Positions 8,354-17,456 of a stretch of 64,000 bases of DNA are shown piece after piece. The notes under the pieces were generated by a model that was not told the origin of the DNA, did no database searches, and worked only from the letters and a program-made list of their open reading frames with translations. Numbering within the stretch: position 1 is the stretch's first letter; every line of letters begins with the position of its first letter. Origin of the DNA: Planctomycetota bacterium (GTDB taxonomy: Bacteria > Planctomycetota > UBA1135 > GCA-002686595); NCBI GenBank assembly GCA_022446815.1, contig JAKVCD010000009.1, positions 1 through 64,000 of the forward strand. Reading direction: 5' to 3'. A program made the translations under genes and the position numbers.

Positions 8354-9792
8354 TGAGCCTCGCGGCGAGCGCGCAGCCCAGGAGAGACTGGGAGTACGTC
8401 GAGGCGTGGGGGATGTCGAGCGGCGGTGCCGCGCGCGTCATAAGACCCCGCTCAACTGAAGAGCTGCAGGCCGCGCTGGCTGCGGCGCGCGCAGCAGGGG
8501 TCCGGGTCGCGCCTAGAGGCACGGGCTGCTCATACGGTGACGCTTCGACTCAGCGAGACGGTTGGGTACTAGATCTCACGCAGATGAAGCAGGTGCTCTC
8601 TTTTGATCCCGCGCAGGGCGTGCTCGAGGCTGAGGCTGGTTTGAGCGTGCGCGGCGCATGGCAGCACATCCTCCCGCACGGCTGGTGGCCCTATGTGGTC
8701 TCCGGGACCATGTTCCCGACCTTGGCTGGCGCAGCGGCCATGAATATCCACGGCAAGAACAACTATCGCGTCGGGACCTTCGGGGATCACATCCAAGAGT
8801 TCGACTTGGTGCTGCCATCTGGAGAGGTGCGGACGGCCAGCCGGGAGTCAAACTCTGAGCTCTTCCACGCCGCTATAGGAGGCCTCGGAATGCTCGGGAT
8901 CTTCTCCCGGGTCGTGATGGAGACGAAGCGCGTTCACTCCGGCTTGATGGAAGTCCGCGGTGTCTCCACTCATGACCTGAGAGAGATGATGGAGGTCTTT
9001 GAAGCTGAGAAGGAGGGCGCAGATTATCTCGTCGGCTGGATCGACTGCTTCCCTGGCGGGGATCGCTCCGGTCGAGGGCTCGTACATGTCGGACGGAACC
9101 TCGACCCAGGCGAAGACTCAGACCCTGCGGCGACCTTAGACGTCCGCGCCCAGTCTCTCCCCGCGAACATCCTAGGAGTGTTTCCGAAGAGCGAGGTCTG
9201 GCGCGCGCTTCGCCTGTTCAACCACGACGCAGGGATGCGACTGGTGAACTCGGTGAAGTATCTGGCTGGGAGACTAGAGGGGATGAAGGACCCTTATCTC
9301 CAATCGCACGCCGCCTTCCACTTCCTCTTGGACTTTGTGCCGAATTGGAAGTGGGCCTACGGACGCCGCGATCGTCGAGGGCTGATCCAGTATCAGGTCT
9401 TCTTGCCGAAGGAGACTGCGCACGATGCGCTGATAGAGCTCCTGGAGCGTTGCCGGGAGCGAGAGCACGTGAGCTATCTCGGAGTCCTGAAGCGGCACCG
9501 CCCAGACCCCTTCTGGTTGACGCATGCTCTTGACGGATGGAGCCTCGCGCTCGACTTCAAGGTCGATGACTTGAGGCGCGCGTCCCTCTGGGAGCACTGT
9601 CACAACCTCACCGAGCTCGTCCTCGCCGCTGGTGGCAAGTTCTACTTCGCGAAGGACTCCGTTCTGCGACCCCAAGACGTCGGGCGCTTCTTGCCTGCGG
9701 AGAAGCTGGAGGCGTTCCGCGCGCTCAAGGAGGAGCTGGACCCAGAGGGCATGCTCCAAACCGACCTCTCAGCGCGGCTCTTTCAGGCCTGA
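8353..9792 (+). CDS. DprE1-like FAD-linked oxidase
   Basis: 479 residues of the FAD_binding_4 / ALO-type oxidase family. FAD-binding signatures include RGTGCSYGDAS (residues about 55-65) and a DprE1-type IHGKN...GTFGDHI block (about 132-145). Near the C-terminus AKDS is kept, with Lys434 aligning to Mycobacterium tuberculosis DprE1 Lys418. The position of the benzothiazinone-targeted Cys387 (GWNICVDF) reads GWSLALDF here, with Ala399. Coupled by TGATG to the SDR upstream. The pair fits 2'-epimerisation of a polyprenyl-phosphate sugar at the membrane. No DPPR synthase or arabinosyltransferase gene is in the window. The gene converges with the apaH-like gene 3 bases further on. Confidence 0.82.
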   Translation: MSLAASAQPRRDWEYVEAWGMSSGGAARVIRPRSTEELQAALAAARAAGVRVAPRGTGCSYGDASTQRDGWVLDLTQMKQVLSFDPAQGVLEAEAGLSVRGAWQHILPHGWWPYVVSGTMFPTLAGAAAMNIHGKNNYRVGTFGDHIQEFDLVLPSGEVRTASRESNSELFHAAIGGLGMLGIFSRVVMETKRVHSGLMEVRGVSTHDLREMMEVFEAEKEGADYLVGWIDCFPGGDRSGRGLVHVGRNLDPGEDSDPAATLDVRAQSLPANILGVFPKSEVWRALRLFNHDAGMRLVNSVKYLAGRLEGMKDPYLQSHAAFHFLLDFVPNWKWAYGRRDRRGLIQYQVFLPKETAHDALIELLERCREREHVSYLGVLKRHRPDPFWLTHALDGWSLALDFKVDDLRRASLWEHCHNLTELVLAAGGKFYFAKDSVLRPQDVGRFLPAEKLEAFRALKEELDPEGMLQTDLSARLFQA

Positions 9793-9795
9793 GGC

Positions 9796-10527
9796 CTAAG
9801 AGTCGATGCTCTGGTAGGGCCGGCGCGCCGGGACTGAGACCAGTCGGTCCTCCTCGGCGATCCAGGCGGTGAGCTCGCCGCCCCAGACACAGCCCGTGTC
9901 GAGTCCACGCAGCTTGGGTCGCTCGACGAGGCCGCGGGCTGCCCAATGTCCGAAGACCACGGTGCGAGTCTCTTCTTCGCGCATCGGCAAGAACACGAAC
10001 CAAGGCTGAAAGGGCGCCTCCGGCGGTGGGTAGTCCTTGTCCGGGCGTCGCCCGTCCTTGGCGCAATATCTGACCCGGGTCGCGAAGGCTGCGCGCTCAT
10101 CTGGCTGGTAGGGGTCTACATCTGCTAGGTGTCGCTCTGCCGGATCAGGCCAGCTTGGGTCTAGCCCAGCGTGGACGCAGAGGATGTCTCTCCAGCCGCG
10201 GATGAAGGGGCGGGCTGCGAGCCATTCGAGGAGCTCGTCGCGATCCTCTGCATCGAGGATGTCAAAGAAGGTGTCCCGGCGAGAGGGTTCGCGCTTGCCG
10301 CGAGAGGCCGCGAGCATGTGTAGGTCGTGGTTGCCTAGGACGCCTCCTGCGTTGAGGTCCTTCAGAAGTCGCAGGGTGCCGAGAGAGTCAGGGCCGCGGT
10401 TCACTAGGTCGCCGACGGGGTGCAGCTCGTCAGCGCTCGGGTCATAGGAGATCGCCTCGAGTAGCGCCTCGAGCTCTTCTCGGCAGCCCTGGATGTCTCC
10501 GATGAAGATTCGTCGTCGCTCGCTCAC
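9796..10527 (-). CDS. apaH: ApaH-type symmetrical diadenosine tetraphosphatase (metallophosphatase)
   Basis: 243 residues with the three calcineurin-like motifs in order: GDIQGC (residues 10-15), GDLVNRGP (about 40-47) and GNHDLHMLA (about 65-73). Near the end is the ApaH signature GHWAARG...LDTGCVWGGELTAW. ApaH hydrolyses Ap4A to two ADP in the cytoplasm. It is slightly shorter than Escherichia coli ApaH (280 aa). Its ATG overlaps the stop of the sulfatase-like gene upstream by 4 bases. It is therefore the last gene of an operon of surface-type enzymes, an unusual setting for a housekeeping nucleotidase. A variant substrate cannot be excluded. Confidence 0.85.
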   Translation of the reverse strand: MSERRRIFIGDIQGCREELEALLEAISYDPSADELHPVGDLVNRGPDSLGTLRLLKDLNAGGVLGNHDLHMLAASRGKREPSRRDTFFDILDAEDRDELLEWLAARPFIRGWRDILCVHAGLDPSWPDPAERHLADVDPYQPDERAAFATRVRYCAKDGRRPDKDYPPPEAPFQPWFVFLPMREEETRTVVFGHWAARGLVERPKLRGLDTGCVWGGELTAWIAEEDRLVSVPARRPYQSIDS

Positions 10528-12458
10528 TCGTCATCTCCTGCGTAACCGATCGCGCGCAGCATGGCGGCTGCTCTGGCTCCACCCTCGAGGGTCTCAGGTC
10601 TTGAGCTGGCCCACTCGCGTTGGTGGCTGTCGATCAGCTCTGCTAGGCGAGCCACATCCTCTGGTCGAGAGTCTGCGATGTCGTTTTGCTCGGTGGGGTC
10701 GGTGGAGATGTCGTAGAGCCTGTGCGCGGGGGCGCCGTCAGCGTCAGGCACCCAGTGGAGCGAGAGATCTCCGACTCGGACTCCGAGGATGGTGGCCTTC
10801 GCGTCTCTACCCCAGAAGCCCTTGTCCGTTCGGAAGTAGACAGCTCTGGCTGCAGCCTCACTCGGGTCTGCGAGGTTCAGAGCGCGCTGTGGCAGCTCCA
10901 ACTCTGCGCCGCCGAAGCGTGCGAGGGTGGGCCCGAGATGCCGTGTAGAGGTCGGCTCGCTGATCCTGGCTGGCTCGATGCCTGGCCCAGCGATGAGCAT
11001 CGGCACGCGCACGAGCTCCGGGTGCAGAGTGCGCGCGTGGTCGAGGGCGCCGTGATCGAGGAGCTCTTCGCCGTGATCCGAGACGAAAGCGATGATCGTC
11101 CGATCCATGAGGCTTAGCTCTTCGAGGAGGTCCAGGAGGGAGCCGAGGTGACGATCACCGGTGGCGACGCAGGCGTCGTACTCGTCGTCGATCCAGGGAA
11201 TATGCTCCGGCGGGAGGACCTCGGAGATGTCGGTCACTCCGAAGGGCGGTTGAAGGAGCTGTTGGCGGAGGACGTTGTGCGCGAGCTGGAAGCCGTGCTC
11301 TGGGAAGCCCTCTGGCCGCTTGAGGCCAAGCCGCTCGATCTCCTCAGGGTGTGGCTCATGAGGGACGTGAGGGTCCGCGAGGTGAAGGTAGAGGAAGAAG
11401 CGGTGCTCAGCGTGCGTTCGAACCCAAGCGAGGCAGTCAGGCATGACCACCTCTCCTGAGACGAACTTGCTCTCCGGAGCCTCGAAGCGCTCGAAGCCTT
11501 GGGAGAAGTTCTTGTTGGCTGAGATGAGGGGATTCGCGCTGAAGCCGCCGGTGGTGTATCCACGCGCTTGCAGGACCTCAGGCAAGGTCGTCAGAGAGTG
11601 CGCCAGCCAAGAGGAGCGGTGAAGGAGCACGCCGTGCGCCTCAGGCGGCAGGCCTGTCAGGAATGACGCGGTCGAAGGCCAGGTCCAGCTGGAGGTGGAG
11701 AGCGCTTGGTCGTAGATGACGGCTCGCTCGCTGATGCGCTTGAGGTGCGGGGTGGTGTCCCGCTCATAGTCCTCAAGGTGGGTGCGATCAGCGCGCAGCG
11801 TGTCCATCACGATGAAGACGATGTTTGGGGTCTCCGGGCTAGCTTCAAGCCGCTCACGCTCGCGCACGACCTCTAAGCGCAGTCCACCGAATCCGCACAA
11901 GAGCTCTTGGGGGCTTTGGCCCGAACCCGAGAGCAGGTCCGTGCGCAGGGTGATGGTCTCTCCGCCAGCGAGTTGATACCCGGCGCCGTCTGCGAAGCGC
12001 GCCCAGCTCATCGGATCTTCCACCGGACCGCGGACGCCCTCGCGGGGGCGAACGGACTGAGTGCTCTCGAAGTACCGCTGATCATCGACCTCTACCTCAA
12101 AGAGGATCGTGACCGGAGGCGAGGTGTCGTTGAGGGTCTTGCCGCTCTTCAGGTCGATCCCTGCCGCGCCGTGAAAGACGAAGGGGCCGCCGTCTTGGGG
12201 CACCTGAAGCCGCACCTCTGCCGAGGGTGGCATCACGAGAGAGGGGAGATCTCCACCATCCACCAGAGCGTGGAGAGCTGGGGTGAGGATCATCCTTCGA
12301 ACAGCGCCACCAGGTGCGACGCGCACGACCTCATAGCGCCCTTCGCCCTCGAGGTAGTCGGTGTGGACGCTCTGAATGACCATCCTCTCGGGCTCGCTGG
12401 GAGAGCACGCCGCCAGGGTGAGGCTGAGACCGATGAGGGCAGCTTGAGCGCGCTGCAT
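10524..12458 (-). CDS. Sulfatase-fold lipoprotein with Thr nucleophile position (paralogue 1)
   Basis: 644 residues. Lipoprotein signal MQRAQAALIGLSLTLAAC, then an N-terminal beta-rich domain (about 25-200) containing DGGDLPSLVMPP, then an alkaline-phosphatase/sulfatase-superfamily domain from residue 212 (NIVFIVMDTLRADR, metal ligand Asp219). Where sulfatases have C/S-x-P-S-R the sequence reads T259-W-P-S-T, so neither a formylglycine precursor nor the usual Arg is present. Later metal-site motifs include SDHGEEL. Thr is the nucleophile in alkaline-phosphatase-superfamily transferases such as EptA and LtaS, so a phosphoryl substrate is as likely as a sulfate ester (inference). Ends with LRAIGY. 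TGATG overlap with paralogue 2. Unlike the other two it lacks membrane helices. Confidence 0.82.
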   Translation of the reverse strand: MQRAQAALIGLSLTLAACSPSEPERMVIQSVHTDYLEGEGRYEVVRVAPGGAVRRMILTPALHALVDGGDLPSLVMPPSAEVRLQVPQDGGPFVFHGAAGIDLKSGKTLNDTSPPVTILFEVEVDDQRYFESTQSVRPREGVRGPVEDPMSWARFADGAGYQLAGGETITLRTDLLSGSGQSPQELLCGFGGLRLEVVRERERLEASPETPNIVFIVMDTLRADRTHLEDYERDTTPHLKRISERAVIYDQALSTSSWTWPSTASFLTGLPPEAHGVLLHRSSWLAHSLTTLPEVLQARGYTTGGFSANPLISANKNFSQGFERFEAPESKFVSGEVVMPDCLAWVRTHAEHRFFLYLHLADPHVPHEPHPEEIERLGLKRPEGFPEHGFQLAHNVLRQQLLQPPFGVTDISEVLPPEHIPWIDDEYDACVATGDRHLGSLLDLLEELSLMDRTIIAFVSDHGEELLDHGALDHARTLHPELVRVPMLIAGPGIEPARISEPTSTRHLGPTLARFGGAELELPQRALNLADPSEAAARAVYFRTDKGFWGRDAKATILGVRVGDLSLHWVPDADGAPAHRLYDISTDPTEQNDIADSRPEDVARLAELIDSHQREWASSRPETLEGGARAAAMLRAIGYAGDDE

Positions 12459-14893
12459 CAGTCCTCGGTCTCTCCTGACTCGATGTAGCCGATCCCTTCG
12501 AGGAGGCTCGCGCCGGCGGCGCCGACTCCGATCTTCGTGCCTGTGGCGCGCTCGCTCGCCTTCTTGAGCGTCTCTTGCAGCTCAAGCAGTAGAGCGGCTG
12601 CGACCTCGGGCCTCTGCTCTGCGAGGTCGTTCTGTTCGAGGGGGTCACTCGCGCGATCGAAGAGGCGCCACATTCCAGGAGAGTCAGGCGAAGGCTCTTC
12701 AGCCCAGGGTGAGCCGCTCGGAGCCCAGTGGAGCGTCCACTCTTCAGTCGTGATCCCGAAGATGGGGAGGCGATGGCGCCCGTTCCACCAGCCCTGCTCA
12801 GTAGAGGTGATGACTGAGTGGGGGGGGAGGGTGTCCGGGGCAGAGAGATCGCGAGGGTCAGGGATGGCCGGGAGCTCGACGCCTCCGAACTTTGCGAGGG
12901 TGGGAGCGATGTGTCGGTTGGAGACGAGCCTCTGAGTCCTGACTCCAGCTGGAATCCCAGGGCCAGCGAGGATCAAGGGGACTCTGACGAGCTCCTCGTA
13001 GAGCGACTGGCCGTGCGCGAGGTGTCCATGCTCTAAGAGCTCTTCACCGTGGTCGCTGGTGAAGACGATGATCGTCTCCTCACTCAGCTCGAGCTCGGAG
13101 AGCTTGTCCAAGATCTCTCCTACGTATTCGTCGGCGGTCGCGACTGCAGCGTCATAGGAGTGGTGCATCCACTCCGCGAACTCCGCAGGCATGTACTCGT
13201 CCACCTTGGAGTTGCCCATGTGGTCGTGGCCGCGACCGTTCAGAAGCGCGCCGCGGAACTGGCGGAAGGGCCGGTCAGGCATCCCCTTTGGCGGCTCTGC
13301 GGGGAGGGCGACGCGCTCACGCGCTGACTGCGACAGCTCGTACTGTTCGTGGGGGTCGACTAGGTGCAGGTAGAGAAAGAACCTCGTCCCGGCGTGGCGC
13401 TCCATGAAGCCCTGGATCGAGTCTAGGACAGCGTCAGACTTCCGGAAGGTGTGGTAGGAGTCGAAGCTCTCAAAGCCCTGGTGGAAGTTCTTGTTTGGGA
13501 CGATGAGCGGGTTGCAGGTGAAGGCGACGGTCGTATAGCCGCGCTCTTCGAGGGCCTCGGGTAAGGAGCGGAGACGGGCGTCGAGGTAGCAGCTGCCGTC
13601 GCTCACCACACCGTGAGTCTGGGGGTGGAGACCAGTCAGGATTGAAGCCGTTGAGGGCCAGGTCCAGCTGGAGGTGGAGCGTGCATGCTCATAGAGCAGG
13701 CCGCGCTCTGCGAGACTGTCGATGCGTGGAGTCGTCTGCCGGTTATGACCGTAGGAGGAGAGCCTGTCCGCGCGCAGGGTGTCCATCACGATGAGGACGA
13801 TGTTCGGCGTCTCTGGGCTGGAGTCCGCTCGCGGCAGGTCGCGACGCTTGACGAGCTGTGGGCTGCCGAAGCCGCACAGAGCGACAGGGGTTCGGATATC
13901 TGTCGAGAAGACCGGGTCGACCCAGGAGGTGCGGAAGGTCAGCTTTTGCCCAGGCTCGACTGTGAGGTCCTCGTCGCGGCCGAGGTAGCTCCAGGCGCGC
14001 TCATCTTGGGTCGCCGGATCTTTGTCGTATGTGAGGACCTCATCGTAGATGCCCTCGCCGTCGAGCTCGACCTCGAAGCGGATCTGTACTGAGGTCGTTC
14101 CGGCTGGCCAGTGAGGGGTGGGCTCTGCTCCGCGCTTGAACAGCTCTCTCCCGATCCCGACAGCTGCCTCTAGCTGTGTGCCTGCATCCTCTTCCTCGAT
14201 CGTGACAGAGAGCTCGCAGGGGGGGGGCATGAGGATCGCGGGGCGGTCGCCGCCGTCTACGCGATAGTCGAAGGAAGGAGTGAGGTTTCCGAGTTCGGGA
14301 CGCTTGTAAGGGTTCAGCCGCGTGACGCTCCACTCCTCGCTCTCAAAGGCAAACTCCCGATGGATCTCAGTGACTGTGCGCTCCGATGAGATCGTCCCAA
14401 GCGTCGAGTAGAAGGCCCAGGGTGTGAGCACCGCCGCTGTGAGCGCGAAGACTGCGTGAGCTCCGAGCCTCCCCGAGGGGAGCTCGCTCTGCGAGATCTT
14501 TCGAACGAGCCAGGCGAGGGAGACTCCGCCGAGGAGGAAGAGGCCCCAGCCGAGGCGGTTTCTGGTCGAGTCGAGGCCAGGCACCTGGTGCACTTGGCCG
14601 ATGGGCCAGCCAGAGAGGGTAGAGATCGCAGCGACGGCCGCGAGCAGGAGGCACAGCGAAGCGAGCACACGTGAGCGTGAGCCGAGCTTTGACAGGCCCC
14701 AAATCAAGGTCGACGCGATGAGAGCGTGGAGCGCGACGGAGCCTGCTTGATGGCTGATATCCCAGAGCAGTACCTCTGGATCTCGACCACGCAGCTTCAC
14801 CTCGAGCGTGATGAGCGCGCTGAGCCTGGCGACCGTCAGCGCGACGGTCGTCCAACCGACTATCGTCGCGGCGCGGAGAGCGCTCGCGCTCAC
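12458..14893 (-). CDS. Membrane-anchored sulfatase-fold enzyme with Thr nucleophile position (paralogue 2)
   Basis: 811 residues. About five hydrophobic segments occupy residues 10-165. A beta-rich domain (about 185-355) follows, with DGGDRPAILMPPPCE and a closing ALCGFGSPQL. Cys226 and Cys340 could form a disulfide. The sulfatase-like domain starts at NIVLIVMDTLRADR (Asp371), with T411-W-P-S-T at the nucleophile site and SDHGEELLEHG later. The GTG start overlaps the preceding stop (GTGA), and the stop overlaps the next gene (TGATG). The reading frame contains G runs of 9 (14219-14227, within the PPP codons) and 8 (12830-12837). The topology resembles EptA/LTA-synthase-type periplasmic transferases more than secreted sulfatases; the substrate is unknown. 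Confidence 0.82.
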   Translation of the reverse strand: MSASALRAATIVGWTTVALTVARLSALITLEVKLRGRDPEVLLWDISHQAGSVALHALIASTLIWGLSKLGSRSRVLASLCLLLAAVAAISTLSGWPIGQVHQVPGLDSTRNRLGWGLFLLGGVSLAWLVRKISQSELPSGRLGAHAVFALTAAVLTPWAFYSTLGTISSERTVTEIHREFAFESEEWSVTRLNPYKRPELGNLTPSFDYRVDGGDRPAILMPPPCELSVTIEEEDAGTQLEAAVGIGRELFKRGAEPTPHWPAGTTSVQIRFEVELDGEGIYDEVLTYDKDPATQDERAWSYLGRDEDLTVEPGQKLTFRTSWVDPVFSTDIRTPVALCGFGSPQLVKRRDLPRADSSPETPNIVLIVMDTLRADRLSSYGHNRQTTPRIDSLAERGLLYEHARSTSSWTWPSTASILTGLHPQTHGVVSDGSCYLDARLRSLPEALEERGYTTVAFTCNPLIVPNKNFHQGFESFDSYHTFRKSDAVLDSIQGFMERHAGTRFFLYLHLVDPHEQYELSQSARERVALPAEPPKGMPDRPFRQFRGALLNGRGHDHMGNSKVDEYMPAEFAEWMHHSYDAAVATADEYVGEILDKLSELELSEETIIVFTSDHGEELLEHGHLAHGQSLYEELVRVPLILAGPGIPAGVRTQRLVSNRHIAPTLAKFGGVELPAIPDPRDLSAPDTLPPHSVITSTEQGWWNGRHRLPIFGITTEEWTLHWAPSGSPWAEEPSPDSPGMWRLFDRASDPLEQNDLAEQRPEVAAALLLELQETLKKASERATGTKIGVGAAGASLLEGIGYIESGETED

Positions 14894-17277
14894 TGCCCGC
14901 TCTCCTCGTCATCGAAGACGTCGACGTAGCCGATCCCTTCGAGATTAGACATGCCGCTCGAGCCGACGCCAACCGCCGCGCCACGTCGCCGCGCGCGAGC
15001 TCCCTCGAGCTCGCGCTGCATCGTCTGGAACAGGTCGCGCTGCGTTACCTCCAGTCCGAGCGTCTTTGACAGGTCAATTTGCTCGCGAGGGTCTGTCTTC
15101 ACCTCGTAGAGGCTCCAGTTCATTTGCTCTAAGTCCGCGTTGAAGTGGAGTACGTGGTCTCCTTTGCGTATGCCGTAGAGGTGCTGGCCGCGCTCATCTC
15201 CCCAGACGCCTTTGCCGGTCTGATAGGACACGCTCCGGGCCGGTATCTCCTCTTCAAAGAGCATGACGCCATCTGTCGCGTGCGGTAGCTCGGCGCCCCC
15301 GATCCGCGCGAGGGTCGGCGCGAGATGCCGGTTGGACACGGGCTGAGCTATACGCCGTTTAGGGATCCCCGGACCTGCGAAGAGGAGCGGGACCTTGACG
15401 AGCTCAGCGTGCAGAGTGTGGCCGTGGGCGAGGCGCTCGTGATCGAAGAGCTCCTCGCCGTGGTCGGAGGTGAGCGCGACGACGGTCGTCTCCCTGAGGC
15501 CCAGCTCGTCGAGCTTGGCCATGATCCTGCCGAGGTAGTGATCCCCGGTCGCGACGCTCGCGTCGTAGACCTGGTGGATCCACTCTTGATGGTGCTCGGG
15601 CACCTCATCGCTGAGGCGTGTCCCCTGTCGGAGGAGATTCCGAGCATAGAGGTCCATCCGATCGTACGTCCGTCCGCCGTGCTCGATCGAGACATAGTCC
15701 TCGGGCTGCTTATGACCGAGGCGCTCTAGCTCTGCAGGGAGGGGTTCGTGGGGTGTGTGCGGGTCAGAAAGATGCAGGTACAGGAAGAAGCGCGCGCCTG
15801 CCCGGCTGGTGAGCCACTCCTCGATGCCGTCGATGACAGCGCTGGTGTGGCGGATCAGCGGGCCAGAGTCGAACTGCTCGAAGCCTTGATCAAAGTAGCG
15901 CTCTGGTGCGATGAGGGGGTTGCACGAGAAGGCGCCCGTGGCGTAGCCCTGCTCTGCCAATACCTCCGGCAGGCTCTGGTTGGCGAGCGCGAGGGTGCAG
16001 GACTCGTTCGAGAGGACGCCGTGCTCTTCGGGGACGAGGCCAGTGAGGATGGAGGCGGTCGCAGGCCAGGTCCAGCTCGAGGTGGAGTAGGCCTCCTCGA
16101 AGAGGGTGCCGCGCGCGGCGAGGGCGTCGGTGTGCGGAGTGGTCAAGTCTCGGTAGCCGTAGCAGGACATGCGGTCCGTGCGCTGCGTGTCCATCACGAA
16201 GACGACGATGCTTGGCCGGTCCGCCGTCGCTAGGAGCCGTGGGTACGAGTCCTCACGCTCGAGCACCAGGGCGCCAAAGCCGATCTGGCAGCCAGCCGCC
16301 TCGACTCCATCCCCAGCAACAACGCGAGTGCGGAGAGTGACTCTCTGCCCCGGCTGCAGGGTGATGTCTTGTCCAGGGTGTCTCCAAGCGCGATCTGCGC
16401 CGACGCCTGAATCGCGCTGCACCTCGATCACACTCTCCCATGCCGGCGCTCCGTCGACGAGCACCTCAAAGCCGAAGGCGGCTTGAGGGATGTTCGGTGG
16501 GAGCGCGCTGTCGACGCTCTGGTCGACGCCAGCAGCGAGGCGCAGGCGCACAGGCCCGTCATCAGGGAGGACTACGAAGCTAGCCTCGCATGGAGGCGGC
16601 ATGATCAAGGAGGGCTTATCGCCTCCATCGATCTCGAAGTCGACCCAGGGCGTGAGCACGCCTGTCTTTGGTTGGTGCTCTGGGTGAATGGCTCCTAGGG
16701 TCCAGCGCTCGGACTCGTCAAGGAGCTCTGCGACGACCGCATGATGAGTCGCCCGGGGGGGATCACTGAGGGTGTTTAGGAACCAAGAGCCAGGGAGCGC
16801 GGCGCCGAACAAGACCAGCACAGCGGTGGGGGCCGCCCGCTCGAGTGACTTCGGCAAGAGCTCTACGAGGAGGGTGAGTGTGAGCGCGCCCAAGATCATG
16901 AGCGGCAGGCTCGCTGCACCGAGCGGCGCGTCAAAGGCGGGTAAGTCGCTCGGGGCTGCGAGGGGCCAGCCCGTGAGCGCAGAGCCGAAGAGCAGCGCGG
17001 CGAAGGCGCGCGACGCCCATTTGTACGTGCTGGCCCCCTCAGTTCGCAGGACGATCGTAGCGGCGGCGCTCAAGATCAAGCCATGGATGAGCAGCTCTGG
17101 GAGCAGAGACAGAGCCATGAGGGTCGCGAAGTCCTCTTCGGCTCCTAAGTGATGCATCCTCGCAGCGGGCAAGCCCCAGAGCCTGACGAGCACGCAGATC
17201 CCCGCGGAGAAGAGGCCCGGGCCAAGCCACACCTTGGCAGGTGCATTGGGGGCTGCAGGGGTCTTTGTGTCAGGCAT
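14890..17277 (-). CDS. Membrane-anchored sulfatase-fold enzyme with Thr nucleophile position (paralogue 3)
   Basis: 795 residues from the ATG at 17277 (MPDTKTP). A longer form from 17325 adds 16 residues, and neither start has a good Shine-Dalgarno site. Several membrane helices (about 18-170), then the accessory beta domain (about 190-345) with DGGDKPSLIMPPPCE (Cys230) and GCQIGFGALVL (Cys330). The catalytic domain carries FVMDTQRTDR (Asp363), T403-W-P-A-T at the nucleophile position, and SDHGEELFDHE. It ends GVGSSGMSNLEGIGY, matching the tail of paralogue 2. First gene of a four-gene coupled operon, 3-2-1-apaH. Clear duplication of paralogue 2 by domain order and shared motifs. Confidence 0.82.
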   Translation of the reverse strand: MPDTKTPAAPNAPAKVWLGPGLFSAGICVLVRLWGLPAARMHHLGAEEDFATLMALSLLPELLIHGLILSAAATIVLRTEGASTYKWASRAFAALLFGSALTGWPLAAPSDLPAFDAPLGAASLPLMILGALTLTLLVELLPKSLERAAPTAVLVLFGAALPGSWFLNTLSDPPRATHHAVVAELLDESERWTLGAIHPEHQPKTGVLTPWVDFEIDGGDKPSLIMPPPCEASFVVLPDDGPVRLRLAAGVDQSVDSALPPNIPQAAFGFEVLVDGAPAWESVIEVQRDSGVGADRAWRHPGQDITLQPGQRVTLRTRVVAGDGVEAAGCQIGFGALVLEREDSYPRLLATADRPSIVVFVMDTQRTDRMSCYGYRDLTTPHTDALAARGTLFEEAYSTSSWTWPATASILTGLVPEEHGVLSNESCTLALANQSLPEVLAEQGYATGAFSCNPLIAPERYFDQGFEQFDSGPLIRHTSAVIDGIEEWLTSRAGARFFLYLHLSDPHTPHEPLPAELERLGHKQPEDYVSIEHGGRTYDRMDLYARNLLRQGTRLSDEVPEHHQEWIHQVYDASVATGDHYLGRIMAKLDELGLRETTVVALTSDHGEELFDHERLAHGHTLHAELVKVPLLFAGPGIPKRRIAQPVSNRHLAPTLARIGGAELPHATDGVMLFEEEIPARSVSYQTGKGVWGDERGQHLYGIRKGDHVLHFNADLEQMNWSLYEVKTDPREQIDLSKTLGLEVTQRDLFQTMQRELEGARARRRGAAVGVGSSGMSNLEGIGYVDVFDDEESGQ

Positions 17278-17442
17278 GGCGGGTAGAGAGGGGCGACCGA
17301 TGAGGTACGGACGAGAGCGTCGCATGTGGGACTCTTCATTTCATCGGTTTGCACGGCTTTCAGGTTCATGTGCTCGAGGTGGAATCAGGGCTGAATTCTC
17401 GAACTGGGCGGCTTTGGGGGTGGGGGGGCGTCGCCAAGGGGC

Positions 17443-17448
17443 TACAAT
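17443..17448 (+). promoter_or_regulatory. Possible -10 element just upstream of a start codon
   Basis: TACAAT ends 8 bases before the ATG at 17457, and no Shine-Dalgarno motif lies between. This arrangement would give a leaderless or near-leaderless transcript. No convincing -35 box is visible, so the call is weak. Confidence 0.3.
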
Positions 17449-17456
17449 TCGCTGCT

